The notes under the pieces: model-generated | The model's input: the letters and a program-made list of their open reading frames with translations, nothing else | Told to the model about the DNA's origin: nothing | Database searches by the model: none | Assembly: GCA_022376925.1 (NCBI GenBank) | Contig: JAIOJX010000002.1 | Span: 132,566,831 to 132,630,830 of the forward strand | Reading direction: 5' to 3' | Origin: Tragulus kanchil | Lineage: Eukaryota; Chordata; Mammalia; Artiodactyla; Tragulidae | DNA length: 64,000 bases | Made by a program: the position numbers and the translations under genes | Shown here: positions 11,118-21,976 of the stretch, in pieces | Layout of the letters: each line of letters begins with the position of its first letter | How positions within the stretch are numbered: the stretch's first letter is position 1

Positions 11118-11455
11118 ATTTCTTTTTCAATTAGTTAATTTACTTTGATTGGAAGAGAATTACTTTGCCATATTGTGATGGTTTTCGCCATATATCAACA
11201 TGAAACAGCCACAGGTATACATGTGTCCCCCCTGATCCTAATCCCCCACCAACGTCCTTTTCCACCTTATCCCTCTCCCATCCAAGTATGAACCAGGCCC
11301 GACCCTGCTTAGCTTCCAAGATCAGACAAGATCGGGCGCGCTCAGGGTGGTATGGCCGTGGACCACCCTATCCCTCTGTGTTGTCCCAAAAGCACTGACT
11401 TTGTGTGCCCTGCTTCATGCATCACACTTGCACCAGTCATCTGTTTTACATATGA
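11118..11455 (-). mobile_element. L1 3' region interrupted by a 5S pseudogene
   Basis: Reverse-oriented L1 3' end: ttaatttactttgattggaa, atatatcaacatgaaacagc, cacaggtatacatgtgtccc. It then continues after the 5S insertion with tatccctctgtgttgtccca and the gcaccagtcatctgttttac block. The left duplicate at 10012-10180 stops at the insertion point because duplication pair 5 breaks there. Confidence 0.75.
11274..11363 (-). pseudogene. 3'-truncated 5S rRNA retropseudogene
   Basis: The reverse complement matches nucleotides 1-90 of mammalian 5S rRNA with about six differences and no indel. It starts gtccacggccataccaccct and ends at the ggatgggaga segment. The last ~31 nt of 5S are missing and there is no poly(A) tail. 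A 15-bp direct repeat, ccacc(t/c)tatccctct, lies at 11262-11276 and 11363-11377, so it entered by target-primed retrotransposition into an existing L1. The internal promoter is incomplete because the C-box region is cut. It resembles the tailless, 3'-truncated class of retropseudogenes. It is not a functional rRNA gene. Confidence 0.9.
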
Positions 11456-11457
11456 TG

Positions 11458-11652
11458 AAAAGTGAAAGCTAAGTCTCTCAGTCACGTCCGACTCGTTGAG
11501 ACTCCACGGACAAGCTATGAAATTCTCCAGGCAAGCATACTAGAATGGATAACCTATCCTTTCCTCAGGGGAATCTTCCTCACCCAGGAATTGAACTGGG
11601 TCTCCTACATTCCAGGTGGGTTCTTTACCAGCTGAGCTACCAGGGAAGTCTG
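11458..11652 (-). mobile_element. Bov-A/Bov-tA SINE, minus strand
   Basis: Antisense ruminant SINE with agtgaaagctaagtctctca at its 3' side, aattctccaggcaagcatac in the body, gggtctcctacattccag and the head agctgagctaccagggaa. It follows directly after the L1 remnant that hosts the 5S pseudogene. Confidence 0.87.
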
Positions 11653-12090
11653 GGGCCTTTGGGAGGTAACTAGAGTTCAGTGAGGGCAGGATAGTGGAGC
11701 CCTCAAGAATGGCATTCATGCCTTTAGGAGGCGCACAAGAGAGCTTGTACTCTCTCCCTGCTCTCTTCTGTATAAGGACAGAAGAGAAGTCAGCCATCTA
11801 CAACCTGGGAAAAATTCCTCATCAAAACTCAACCATGCTGGCATCCTGATCTGGGATTTCCAGTTCCCAGAACTCTCACAAACACATTTCTATTGTTTAT
11901 AAGCCATTATCTGGTATCTTATCCACTCAAACAGATGGAAACATGGTTTCACCTAAAATATAATTTCTCTAACTTTCCAAATTAAAGCAGGCCTCTTATA
12001 CTCATTAAAGCGTGATGTATTTTTCTCAGGACACTTTCCACAATATGTAAATATTTGTTTGCGTGTTGATTTATTTAACATCTATTAGAC
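11653..12090. other. Unassigned non-coding stretch
   Basis: I see no repeat family, exon or RNA gene here. The minus-strand frame at 11540-11797 overlaps the SINE and is not a gene. Confidence 0.5.
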
Positions 12091-12215
12091 CAGAAGCCCC
12101 AGGATCAGGGCCTTGTTCTTATTACTCACCATTGATTATATTCCAGGGTCCCATGCAGTGCCTGGCATGTAAAGAGGCACATGATAAATATTTGTTGAAT
12201 CAATGAATGAATAAA
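12091..12215 (+). mobile_element. L2 LINE 3' end
   Basis: The segment agaccagaagccccaggatc, cagtgcctggcatgtaaag and ataaatatttgttgaatcaa is the conserved 3' end of the ancient L2/MIR lineage, sense on the plus strand, ending in a gaatgaat repeat. Confidence 0.75.
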
Positions 12216-13369
12216 GATATGTGGGATTGCTGACATTTCAGGCTTTGGAATTTCAGTAACATTTTCCGTTTATTCTCTTAAGCAGCAATATGTTTAAAGC
12301 GTTACTTTTACCTAGAAGGTATGAGTTTGAAACAAAACCTCAAAATCAGTAACTTGTGTTATGCATTGATGGATGTCTCCACAACCCAAAGTCTGTGATG
12401 TGGGATACAACACTGCCTCTGAGTTTGCCAGTGAACTTGACCACAAGAGAGTGCATTGCCAACCACAACCAGCAATCGAGGAGTGAGCAGTGGTGTCAAT
12501 CTTAAAGCAGAAGATATTCTTAGATGCTTATTTTTATAATTGGTTTTATTATGGAATTGCTAAAATGGGCCCAAACCATATGTCTCCATCGAGAAAAGTC
12601 TGAGCACTGACTGCATGAAACAAAACACTTGCAGAGACATTGGAAAACGGCTTGCGGACTTGGGAGACTTGTGTTTTTTGTAGCTCAAAAGAAAAATCTT
12701 GGCTTGGAGCGGTACAATCAAACAGATAAAAATTGTTTGTCTCATCATTCAAGGTCAGTTTAGAATCGCCGTGAAAGTACACGTAATAATAGAAAGCCTG
12801 GTGGAGCCTGGAGCTGTAGAAATGGTTGAAATTATTTTAGGTCAAAAAAAGGCAGCCAAAAGTTGAAAAAGGTGCCTTTATTGAGTGACACCATCAAACA
12901 GGTTCAAAAGACGTACTTGGGCAACCGGTGGAGACACTCAGGGTAGCCAGTTCTTTACGTGTGATGAAAGGGGAAATGTCAGTGGCTTGGCTGTTTTACC
13001 ATCTTTAAAATAATGAAGGCCATGCCGGCGCACTAATTTGCTCAGTACTGAATGGGATAGCAGCTGGTGAACAATTTTCAGCAAGATATAATTTTTTCCC
13101 TTTTCTAGCAAGTATTGATATTTGCCATGTGGTTCAGAAAGATACTGTGAATGTGTTCTTGGAGTCCTCTGACCCTGAGCGCAAGGGCAGCACGGAAGCT
13201 GTGTTGTCCCTGTACCTGGACAGAGGCTGCATTTTCTGAAGCTGAAAGATCAATATGATGGTGTCTTGCTAATCATAATCTTGTGGCGAATTTTTTAATT
13301 GGTTTTTCCTGATGACAAGTAATGTATTCATTTATGAGAACAATTAAACATCCTCTTTAATGCTGTTTT
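12216..13369. other. Unique non-coding block, no gene recognised
   Basis: Single-copy-like DNA without recognised repeats. A 77-codon minus-strand frame at 12549-12782 has no splice signals that I can support and no recognisable family. Third positions are not clearly biased. It could equally be a non-coding conserved stretch. Confidence 0.4.
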
Positions 13370-13760
13370 TTCTAGAGGGTGTGTAATTACATGCACATGG
13401 TAAAAATTTAAGTAATACCAAGGGTATTCAGTGAAAATGAAGTCTCTCTCCTCAGCGCCCGTGTTTTGCTTTTCCTTCCAGAGACTGTCCACGCCTATCT
13501 GTGCACATAAATGCATTTCCTTTATTATTAACACAATAGTAGCACCCTGCATTCCCTCTCTTTTCAAAAAATTGTTGAGGTGAAATTTACATAACAAAAT
13601 TCAGTGGCGTTTAGTACATTCATATTGGTGTGCAACCCTGGCCTCTGTCTACTTTCAAAACCCTGTGTTTTCTTTCCCTCTTTATTGTTATGATTTCTCA
13701 CTGAACAATACATCCCAGAGATTATTCCATACTAGGACGTGGAAGTTCATCTCTTTTTTT
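13370..13760 (-). mobile_element. Old L1 3' untranslated fragment
   Basis: The order of blocks (tctctcctcagc, ttccagagactgtccacgcc, a stretch like caaaattcagtggcgtttag, then cccagagattattccatact) resembles the reversed 3' region of old L1 elements. Diverged; assignment is from general pattern only. Confidence 0.4.
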
Positions 13761-14053
13761 CTTTATTCTATTCGTGACCCTTGTGCTGGACCCAGGGCTG
13801 AACGGCTCAGATCAGCCTTTGAGAAGGGCTGGCTGCCCTGCTGTGAGGAGGAAGTGGGGCTTTTTCAGGGTTCCTGTTAGTGCCTGTTGGGGGTCATATT
13901 CTTCTTGGGGCAGCCTTCTACCCAGGACTAAGCAAGGTAGTAGTACAAGGGACAGGCAATCTTGGCTTCCCTCTGGGTTGGTGGGGGCCTCATTAGCTCT
14001 AAATTAGGCTCGAATGGCACCCCTCTCCTGCCCACCCACTCAGTCCTATTTCC

Positions 14054-14313
14054 TTTCTTTTTTTTTTTTTCTTTTACGTCTATGTCATCGTCTATTTTTC
14101 ATTCATCTTTATTCTTCAGCATGTGTGGGCCTCCCATTGCAGTGGCCTCTCTCATGGCCAAGCACTGGTTCTGGGCACATGCGCTCCAGAGCGCTGGCTG
14201 GTAATTGGACACCGGTCCAGCTGCTCCAGGGCATGTGGGATCTTCCTGGACCAGGGGTCGAACCAGCACACTGCAAGGGGCACTCTTTACCCACTGGACC
14301 ATCAAGGAAGGCC
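14054..14313 (-). mobile_element. CHR-type SINE with flanking pyrimidine repeats
   Basis: The antisense element has a T-run, then tgtgggcctcccattgcagt, cacatgcgctccagag, taattggacaccggtccagc, ggggtcgaaccagcacac and ccactggaccatcaaggaag. It is bordered by similar ttcctttc-type sequences, a likely target duplication. All frames overlapping it in both directions are repeat-derived. Confidence 0.8.
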
Positions 14314-14639
14314 TTTCCTTTCCTTTTTTCTTCATAGCTGTTACTGCCTCATGAACCTTTTATACTCTGTCTAGCACCTGCTTCTCAGAGAATCTGTGTG
14401 GAACCCACTGACACATATATTCCTCCCCCACCAACAATACCCCATATTTTACCTATCCAGTCCTCTATGGAGTACCATGGAGGCTGCTTCTGGTCCTTTC
14501 TATCACAGGGAGTGCTGAGTGCAGTCCTTGCACACACATCTTTGTACGCACATCCAGGAACATCTGGAGAAAGAGTTCCCAGAGGTTGAATTTAAATTTT
14601 GCCTTTAAACATTTGATACATGATGTCTGACCACCCCCT

Positions 14640-14840
14640 CCTCCCACCGGGCTGTGCCAGCCTACAGCTCCAGCAAGCAGGGAGGAGAGAATTGTTTCCT
14701 CACACCCTTGTCAACAGAGTGTATGATCACATTTTAAAATGTTCCCAATTTTATAGGTGAAAAATATTGTCATTGTAATTTTAATTTGCTTTTCTTCTTA
14801 TTGTGAGTGAGGTTGAACATATTTTCAACAGCTTAAAAAT
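14640..14840 (-). mobile_element. Old L1 fragment, minus strand
   Basis: Blocks such as cacacccttgtcaacagag, cattgtaattttaatttgct and gaggttgaacatattttcaa follow the reverse of the L1 3' region order. 14314-14639 and 14841-15134 hold nothing that I can assign. Confidence 0.5.
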
Positions 14841-15224
14841 GATGGCAAGGAAATGAAAACATTATTTCATATTAAAACAAGTGGAGTATGTAAGAAATTT
14901 ACATCGGAATTTTAAAGATAAAATATAACACTTTAAAGAAATCCCCTGTTTGGGGAGGGCTCCTTTGTACTAACCCCCTGAACATCTTTGGGTACAAATT
15001 CTCTTTCTGGTGCTGTTGAGGAGACTGGGATAGAAAAGTTTGAGAAATCTTGCACATTATTGTGATGAGATTTTCTTAAAGTTCAGGAGACTAGCCCTCC
15101 ACCTGTGTGAGAAATTTCCCAGGTATAGAATCTGTTTAGGCTAAGACATTAAGGATGTTTTAATTTAAACTGTAAAATGAATTAAATAGTTATTTATTCT
15201 TTTTTTCAGATTTTTTTACGACCA

Positions 15225-15470
15225 CTTCTATTGGTCTTTCATTTATCTATTTTTTTTGTTCTTTGGCCTGTGTGGGCCTCCCATCGCAGTGGCCTCTGTT
15301 GCTGCAGAGCACTGGCTCTGGACACATGCGCTCCAGAGCTTCCACTGGGTAATTGGACACATTGGTCCAATTGCTCTGTGGCACTTGGGATCTTCCCAGG
15401 CCAGGGATCGAACCGGCACCCCTTGTACTGCAAGGCGGTGTCTTTACCCACTGGACCACCAGGGAAGCCT
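15225..15470 (-). mobile_element. CHR-type SINE (copy 1)
   Basis: Antisense CHR element with gtgtgggcctcccatcgcag, cacatgcgctccagagcttc, a gtaattggacacattggtcc block, ccagggatcgaaccggcacc and ccactggaccaccagggaag. It is close to full length. Confidence 0.82.
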
Positions 15471-15834
15471 ATGTATTTATTTTTTGATGTGAATCATCAT
15501 GAGTTGATTAGAATGCTCTAACTCCTACCATGGTTAAAACTCCATCAGCCTTTGGCAAGATAAAATGTTGCATGAGAAATGAGTATGTGTCATACTTTCC
15601 TGACTGAGGCTTAGGAAGACCCAGGCAATGGAGACTAGGCTCTTATTCTTATGTCAAATCTGTGACAGAAAAAGACACAGGGAATTTGTCCTGTTTGATG
15701 ACAGGGACAAGGTAGAGAGATGTGGAGAAGGAACACTAAGATTCTGTGCTCTGGTCACTGACCAGGGACTGGTGGAGTTGATGTTTTATGTCCATTTCCC
15801 TTTCCTGATTCCTCCAGGAACAGGGGGCTTGTGA

Positions 15835-16200
15835 GGTGTATTGGTTAGACCACAAGTTGAGCTGCTGTACCAAAGAAGCCCTAAAATACAATACCTCAAG
15901 AACATGACTAAGCTTATTTCTTTTCCAGATTCTGGTCCAGGTTGGTCTACAGTTGCCTAGGCAGGTTGGGTCCTTCTGTCATATTGCTCTGTCACCCCCT
16001 GAGGTTTCACCTTTATTCATGTGATTAAAGTTGACCCACCAGCACCACATCATTGCTCCAGTTCATAGGCAGGGTGAGAGGAAATTGAGGACCAGTAATT
16101 TCCTCTTAAACAAAATGATGAAGATGCTGATACACCACATGCACTCACATTTCCTTGGTGAGAATTTACTCATGTGGTCATACCTAGTTACTGAGAAGTG
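15835..16200. mobile_element. Old mammalian interspersed repeat, family unassigned (copy 1)
   Basis: The segment running from gtgtattggttagaccacaa through tgaggtttcacctttattca to actcatgtggtcatacctag matches the layout of an old mammalian repeat I recognise by its block order but cannot name with confidence. The second copy is at 16982-17348. Confidence 0.4.
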
Positions 16201-16371
16201 AGATTCTGTCAGCAGAAGAAAGCCTAGAGACCCTTCCACCTGTGGGCTTTGGTTTCTTGGTCAGGACGCCAAGAAGAATCTTTTAGGCTAAGACATTAAG
16301 GATGTTTTAATTTAAACTGTAAAATGAATTAAATAGTTATTTATTCTTTTTTTCAGATTTTTTTACAACCA

Positions 16372-16617
16372 CTTCTATTGGTCTTTCATTTATCTATTTT
16401 CTTTGTTCTTTGGCCTGTGTGGGCCTCCCATCGCAGTGGCCTCTGTTGCTGCAGAGCACTGGCTCTGGGCACATGCGCTCCAGAGCTTCCGCTGGGTAAT
16501 TGGACACATTGGTCCAATTGCTCTGTGGCACTTGGGATCTTCCCAGGCCAGGGATCGAACCGGCACCCCTTGCACTGCAAGGCGGTGTCTTTACCCACTG
16601 GACCACCAGGGAAGCCT
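16372..16617 (-). mobile_element. CHR-type SINE (copy 2)
   Basis: Duplicate of the element at 15225-15470 with a few base changes. Confidence 0.82.
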
Positions 16618-17419
16618 ATGTATTTATTTTTTGATGTGAATCATCATGAGTTAATTAGAATGCTCTAACTCCTACCATGGTTAAAACTCTATCAGCCTTT
16701 GGCAAGATAAAATGTTGCATGAGAAATGAGTATGTGTCATACTTTCCTGACTGAGGCTTAGGAAGACCCAGGCAATGGAGACTAGGCTCTTATTCTTATG
16801 TCAAATCTGTGACAGAAAAAGACAGAGGGAATTTGTCCTGTCTGATGACAGGGACAAGGTAGAGAGATGTGGAGAAGGAACACTAAGATTCTGTGCTCTG
16901 GTCACTGACCAGGGACTGGTGGAGTTGATGTTTTATGTCCATTTCCCTTTCCTGATTCCTCCAGGAACAGGGGGCTTGTGAGGTGTATTGGTTAGACCAC
17001 AAGTTGAGCTGCTGTACCAAAGAAGCCCTAAAATACAATGCCTCAAGAACATGACTAAGCTTATTTCTTTTCCAGATTCTGGTCCAGGTTGGTCTACAGT
17101 TGCCTAGGCAGGTTGGGTCCTTCTGTCATATTGCTCTGTCACCCCCTGAGGTTTCACCTTTATTCATGTGATTAAAGTTGACCCACCAGCACCACATCAT
17201 TGCTCCAGTTCATAGGCAGGGTGAGAGGAAATTGAGGACCAGTAATTTCCTCTTAAACAAAATGATGAAGATGCTGATACACCACATGCACTCACATTTC
17301 CTTGGTGAGAATTTACTCATGTGGTCATACCTAGTTACTGAGAAGTGAGATTCTGTCAGCAGGAAGAAAGCCTAGAGACCCTTCCACCTGTGGGCTTTGG
17401 TTTCTTGGTCAGGACGCCA

Positions 17420-17868
17420 AGAAGAATCTAAGGTCTTACCCCCTGCAAGAAGGTTTATTAACAATAAGGAAAGAAAGAACAGGTTGAAAAGAGTTGGATG
17501 AGACTGAGAGACTGAGCACACACAAAGAAACAACAGAGAGAACACCTCAAGAGAGATGAGTCACGCCAAGAGAGGCAAATGGCCCCGAAGGGTACAGAAT
17601 TTTAAAGGCAAGGTTATTTGCATATTTGGGGAGGAGTGGAGGTGTCATTGATTGACAGCCTTAATTGACTGCTACAGGTTGTATAACAAGATGCTCTACT
17701 GTGCATGTCCTTCCCATAGTTCTATCTGTTATAATTAGTTGTATGCATTCATGGAATATTTATGAGAAGTTGGTAAGTCCAATGGCTACCAAAGGTTCCC
17801 TTAGTACAGGACAGCGAGAGGTGGGTGTTTGTGTTAAAGTAGGGAAAGTTCCAGGTTATTACAGCGCC
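17420..17868 (-). mobile_element. Possible ERV LTR, minus strand
   Basis: The stretch begins near gtcttaccccctgcaagaag and holds tttatt at about 17456, which is AATAAA on the minus strand. It also has an A/G-rich stretch of LTR type, an attatttgcatat octamer-like segment and a right end ttaca, which would be a TGTAA start on the minus strand. No convincing target duplication was found, so the call is tentative. 17869-18718 contains no gene or repeat that I can name. Confidence 0.35.
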
Positions 17869-18718
17869 CCTCCTGACCATTTTTGGAGTAGTAGTGGACG
17901 TATTAGGGTAGGACTGATAGATTGCTTGGTGAGATTAGGCAGCTATTGGACCACTGGCTGAAGGGTCACCTCTCCTAACTCTCAGCTAACTCCTTTTGTA
18001 TCAGTTCTGATAGGGTGGCCATGCACCCTGTTAAAACCCCATGCGGGAGGGATAGATATTCATAGACAGTTGGGTTCAGAGTCTGGCAAAATCATGGTCC
18101 AGTAAAGGCAATAATTCTGCATCTGTCATCAGTCACATTGGTTCCAAGCAGCCTGAACTGGTTCCAGGAATGAGAAAATAGCAAGGAAGAAGAGGAGACA
18201 CCACTTTCTTCTTTAATCCTTCAAACAGGCTTTTCTTTCCTTAAGCATCTGGTATTGAGGATATCCCGTTGTTTCACTTGGAAGTCATCAAATCATTCAT
18301 CATTTAATTCATGGAGCACTGGCTGTGTGTGCCAGGCGTTGCCTAGAAGTTGGGTACAGAGAGGGCCTCGTGAAGCTTCCTGGAGACTGGAGGGTGTAGA
18401 CATTAAACAAAGAAACCCACACAGATAGATGTATAATTACAAAGCATGATGCATTCCTTGAAGGAAAAAGTAGAATATTCTGTGTAAGAGTGTAAGACAT
18501 GGATCTAATTTATATTAGAGATTGAGGGAGGTCTTGGAGGGAGGAATATTTAAGCAGAGACCTAAAAATAAATGTGTTGGAGTTGGATGGTTGATGAGGG
18601 AAAGAAAAGAGTGGTCTAGGTAGAGGGACTGGATTAGTGCATAAGCAGGAGAAAAATGAGGTATGTGGCTGGTGGGAGGGCAGGAAAGGGTCTCCTACAG
18701 CCTTGCCGACCATGTTTA

Positions 18719-18776
18719 GCAGTTGGCTATTGCTGCATATTAAACTACTCCAAAATGTGGCAAGTTTGAAAGGGTT
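18719..18776. mobile_element. Old repeat, left part split by an LTR insertion
   Basis: The segment agcagttggctattgctgca, with aaactactccaaaatgtggc, is the start of an old mammalian repeat whose remaining part resumes at about 19491-19855. Between them lies a younger LTR. Confidence 0.45.
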
Positions 18777-19433
18777 CTACCTCAATTTGAGACTTAAACC
18801 CAGGGCCCAGACTTAATCAAACCCTGTTTGGAACTTGAACCCACATGGCTGGAGCTTGAATTCCAGCCAAAACCTGGTTTGGGACTCGAATCCATGTGGC
18901 TGAGTCTTAACCCCAGCCAAAATCCTGCTTGGGACTTGAACTCACATGGCTGAGGCTTAAGCCCAGTCAAACCCTGCTTGGGACTTGAACCCACGTAGTC
19001 ACGGCTCAATCCCAGGCAAAAGCCCTGTCTTCAACTAGAACCCACATGGCTGGAACTTAATCCAGCACTCACCCAACATCTGGACCCACTGAGACTCAGG
19101 TTCTTTGTGCCTCAATGGAGAAGGAATTCAGTGAGAGGCAGAGTGATAGGCAAGAAAAGGATTTATTAGGATAGGGCATTTGCAAGAGGTGAAGTGGGCA
19201 GGCAGGAAAGCTCTGCTCTCCTTCTTTGGGTGGGCAGCAACATATATATATATATACACAGGATGGTAGAAGACCACCTTCCTCAAGTAGAAACAGATGC
19301 AGACACAAGGCATACATCATTAGCTCCTCCTTCCCCAGCTCTTCCTGCTTTATTGAACAAAGAGCAGCATTCTTGAGTTATCATTAACTTACTGGCCTCC
19401 CAACTTTTTCCAGGTTTTATCTTTCCACCTACA
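18777..19433 (-). mobile_element. Ruminant ERV LTR with expanded U5 repeat
   Basis: The ends are tgaaag at 18777 and ttaca at 19433, giving a TG...CA element on the minus strand, about 657 bp. The reverse-strand AATAAA lies at 19162-19167 and a TATA-like (TA)n at 19241-19257, in the right order and spacing for U3-R-U5 on the minus strand. It shares its start, the gaattcagtgagaggcag block and the polyadenylation region with the LTR at 48602-49146. Bases 19434-19490 may be a small internal remnant. No retroviral gene is present. Confidence 0.7.
18830..19070. repeat. ~50-bp tandem repeat, about five units, inside LTR
   Basis: Units start at 18830, 18881, 18931, 18980 and 19031 (51, 50, 49, 51 and about 40 bp). 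Each begins with a variant of gggacttgaacccacatggc and carries a ccagccaaaaccctg-type second half. The related LTR at 48602 has only about one and a half units, so the array expanded in this copy. Confidence 0.88.
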
Positions 19434-19490
19434 GTCCCCTACTAGGACTCCACAGCTACCCTACTATTCTGCTCTGTCCCTATCAGGTTG

Positions 19491-19855
19491 AGATGCAATC
19501 ATTCACTAGTTCATGATTCAGCAGAGTGACAGCTGAGGCTGGACTCAGCTAGTTGGTTTCTGTGATCTAGGCTGAAGTTCCTTTTGAGTCTGCAGTCAAC
19601 TCTAGGTTAGCAGGTACTGCTGTTTCTGGGGTTAGATTGGCTGTTGACTGGGACACTTGGGCTTTCCTCTAGCTTGTCTCTTGTATTGCTACTAGACTAG
19701 CTCGGGCCGGCTTGGTGGCAGGGTACTAAGAGAACATGGAAGCATGCAAGATCTCTGAGACCCATTTTCAGAACAGGCGCTCTCTCAGGTCTGCCCCATT
19801 CTATTGGCCCAAACAAGTCACACCGTCAGCCAAACTAGGGCTGAGAAAATCCATT
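19491..19855. mobile_element. Old repeat, right part after LTR insertion
   Basis: Blocks ttcactagttcatgattcag, gctgaggctggactcagc, tgcagtcaactctaggtt and ccccattctattggcccaaa follow the order of an old mammalian repeat that begins at 18719. Family not named with confidence. Confidence 0.45.
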
Positions 19856-21005
19856 CTAACTCCTGATGGGAGGAGCCACAAAACCACGTGGTAAAGGGTG
19901 GGATGTTGGGAGGGGTATGCAATTAAGGGCAGTTTTGCCACCAAGTAAGGAATTTGTGTGGTTGGAAGGCACAGGAGATTTTAAAGTCAGAGCTGGCAAT
20001 AACGAGGGACATGGCCAAGGTGAGTTGAACGGCATTGTGGTGGAAACTTTTTGAGAGTTTGTCTTGCCTCACAACGTGGGTGGTGGTGGGCCAGGGCTGG
20101 ACGCGGCACCTATCTGCCAGTTCAATCCCTGTGGCTGCAAACAGGAATAGGAAGCTTTATGTTTTCAGCACCTCCAGGCTTTCCAGCGGGGTGGTGCAGA
20201 GGGGGTTTCATACAGAGAGTTTAGCTTGTTTGGAGTTGCGAAACTAATACCCTCACCACAAGCTGAGCTGTGAAGGATCCCAGACTTGTCTAAATTATAA
20301 TTTGTTTGTTGGGCCTCGAGGGGGTCTGGAAAGCCTGTTCTAACTTCTCTCTCTCACACAACACACAGACAGACTTGCCCAAACAGGCATTTTTCTTCTG
20401 AGCATTTTTTTTTAATGGAAGTAGTTTGCCAAGTGTGGTGAGCGGGTTGTTAAACTATTGCCTCTCAATTAACTCATCCTTCTAGACTCCACTCGGCGAT
20501 GCTGGGGCTGGGGATCTGGGAACCGCATTTCTCCTTTGCCAGCTGAATGCTCTGTGAATAGGGAGGCTGGAAGGAAGCAGGAAGCAGAAAGGGCGCCTTT
20601 ATTTGTGTTCTTTTCTGGCCAGTATCACTCCAGTAATGATTCTACACCTTGGCAGGGGCAGGTAATCACACTGGCAGGTGTTCCAGTTTCTGAGTTCGTC
20701 CCTTACATTCCCAGAACCAGACTTGGGAGCCCCTTTACAGACACCAACACTGTTTGGGCATCGGCTCCTTCTCAGAGGTCTGAGTGTCAACTCCCAGGGG
20801 CTCTGCTTCTAAGCTTCTAGGTGCTAATAACCACCTACACTTCCCTCTGTTCTCTCAGGACGGTAGCTGCTTCAAGCAGGTATTATTTCTGTGTTAACTC
20901 AAGTGTTCCCTTTTAGCATTTTTAGTTCTCTATTTAGATAATGCTGATAGAATAAACCTGTGCAATTTCTGTTGTCCTGCCTGAATCTTGACTGTTATAT
21001 ATGGC
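19856..21005. other. Unassigned single-copy stretch
   Basis: No recognisable repeat, RNA gene or exon. The frames at 19866-20247 and 20536-20820 lack splice-site support or family resemblance. An EcoRI-less GC-moderate block with no obvious promoter. Confidence 0.4.
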
Positions 21006-21214
21006 ATCTGTGTGGCTTTAGTCACTAAATCATGTCCAACTCTTTTGCAACCCCATGGACTGTAGCCCACCAGTTCAGAAATGGGATTTCTCAGGCAAGA
21101 ATACTGGAGTGGGTTGTCATTTCTTTCTCCAAGGGACTTTGCTGACCCAGGCATGTGACTCACATCTCTTGCTTTGGCAGGTGGATTCTTCAACACTGAA
21201 CTACCTGGGAAGTC
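21006..21214 (-). mobile_element. Bov-tA-type SINE with target-site duplication
   Basis: Antisense ruminant SINE: aaatcatgtccaactctttt, accccatggactgtagccca, ggcaagaatactggagtggg and ctgaactacctgggaagtcc. The flanks at(a/c)tatgg(c/t)at on each side look like its target duplication. 21215-21737 is unassigned AT-rich DNA. Confidence 0.85.
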
Positions 21215-21737
21215 CCATCTATGGTATGTAAAATTATCCTAAATGGTACTATGCTGAACATTGAAATGGATATTTGAATAAGTAGTATACTGTGTATTAG
21301 GAAAAGAAATATATAACACATTAAACTCATTAGCCCTTAGATATTATTTTTTAAGATCAAAAATCAAGTTACAAATGACTTAAGGAATAGGTTAAGCAAA
21401 TAATGGGTTAAACAGTACATAATCACAGCAGTGAAGGTCGTACACAGTAGAAGTTTGAAAACACTGAGCTAAGGATGTGCACCTTGCCCGTTACCCTAAG
21501 AAAACAGTTCTTTAAGCAGGAAATTCACCTTTGTTCCAAGAAGAATTGAGATAGAGAGAAGATTATAAAAGCCATTCAATCAGATTTCCCAGTCCCATGT
21601 GTGCTGGGTTCCCAAGGTAGCTGCCGAACCTGACCTTGCCCTTGAAGTGCAGCCAATAGCTGGCTTTTTGTTGGATCTGGAGACGAGGTTTACATATCCA
21701 GATCAACTAATGACTGAGAAGGGTGACTGCCATTAGA

Positions 21738-21976
21738 AAAAAAAAAAGTTATTTGGTTGCGTCGGGTCTTAGTGGCAGCATGTGGGATCTTTCGTTGTGG
21801 CGCACTGACTCTCTGGTTGCAGAGCATGGGCTATGTCGTGTGTGGGCCCGGCAGTTGTGGCCTGTGGGCTTAGTTGCTCTGCCACATGTGGGATCTTAGC
21901 TCCCCAGACAGGGGTTGAACACACCCCTTGCATTGCAAGGTGGATTTGTAACCCCCAGACCACCAGGGAAGTCCCC
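21738..21976 (-). mobile_element. CHR-2-like SINE, minus strand
   Basis: After an A-run the plus strand shows tgggatctttcgttgtggcg, gttgcagagcatgggc, tggcctgtgggcttagttgc, gggatcttagctccccagac and accaccagggaagtcccc, the antisense body and head of a CHR-2-like element. Confidence 0.82.

Larger units (their letters stand above)
9115..11287. repeat. Duplication pair 5 (period 1107) with templated spacer
   Basis: Copy 1 is 9115-10180 and copy 2 is 10222-11287, separated by 41 bases. Bases 10190-10211 of the spacer repeat 10076-10097, so part of the spacer is itself a short local copy. Copy 1 ends within the first 14 bases of a 5S-derived pseudogene that copy 2 continues through. The unit holds a CHR SINE fragment, unassigned DNA (9418-10010 and 10525-11117) and an L1 end. 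About a dozen substitutions are visible. Confidence 0.95.
15135..17429. repeat. Duplication pair 6 (period 1147)
   Basis: Copy 1 is 15135-16281 and copy 2 is 16282-17429, abutting. The sequence agaatct occurs at the left boundary, junction and right end, so the break is at a 7-bp microhomology with one base lost. About 10 differences are visible, including acgacc/acaacc, caca/caga and an extra g at 17361. The 15471-15834 and 16618-16981 segments are unassigned. Confidence 0.96.

Noticed and set aside
11274..11363. Functional 5S rRNA gene
   Set aside because: It lacks the last 31 nt, has about six changes and is bounded by a target duplication, so it is a retropseudogene.
17420..17868. Certain ERV LTR call
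   Set aside because: It was kept only as a tentative feature: the ends and polyadenylation signal fit, but no target duplication or second copy was found.
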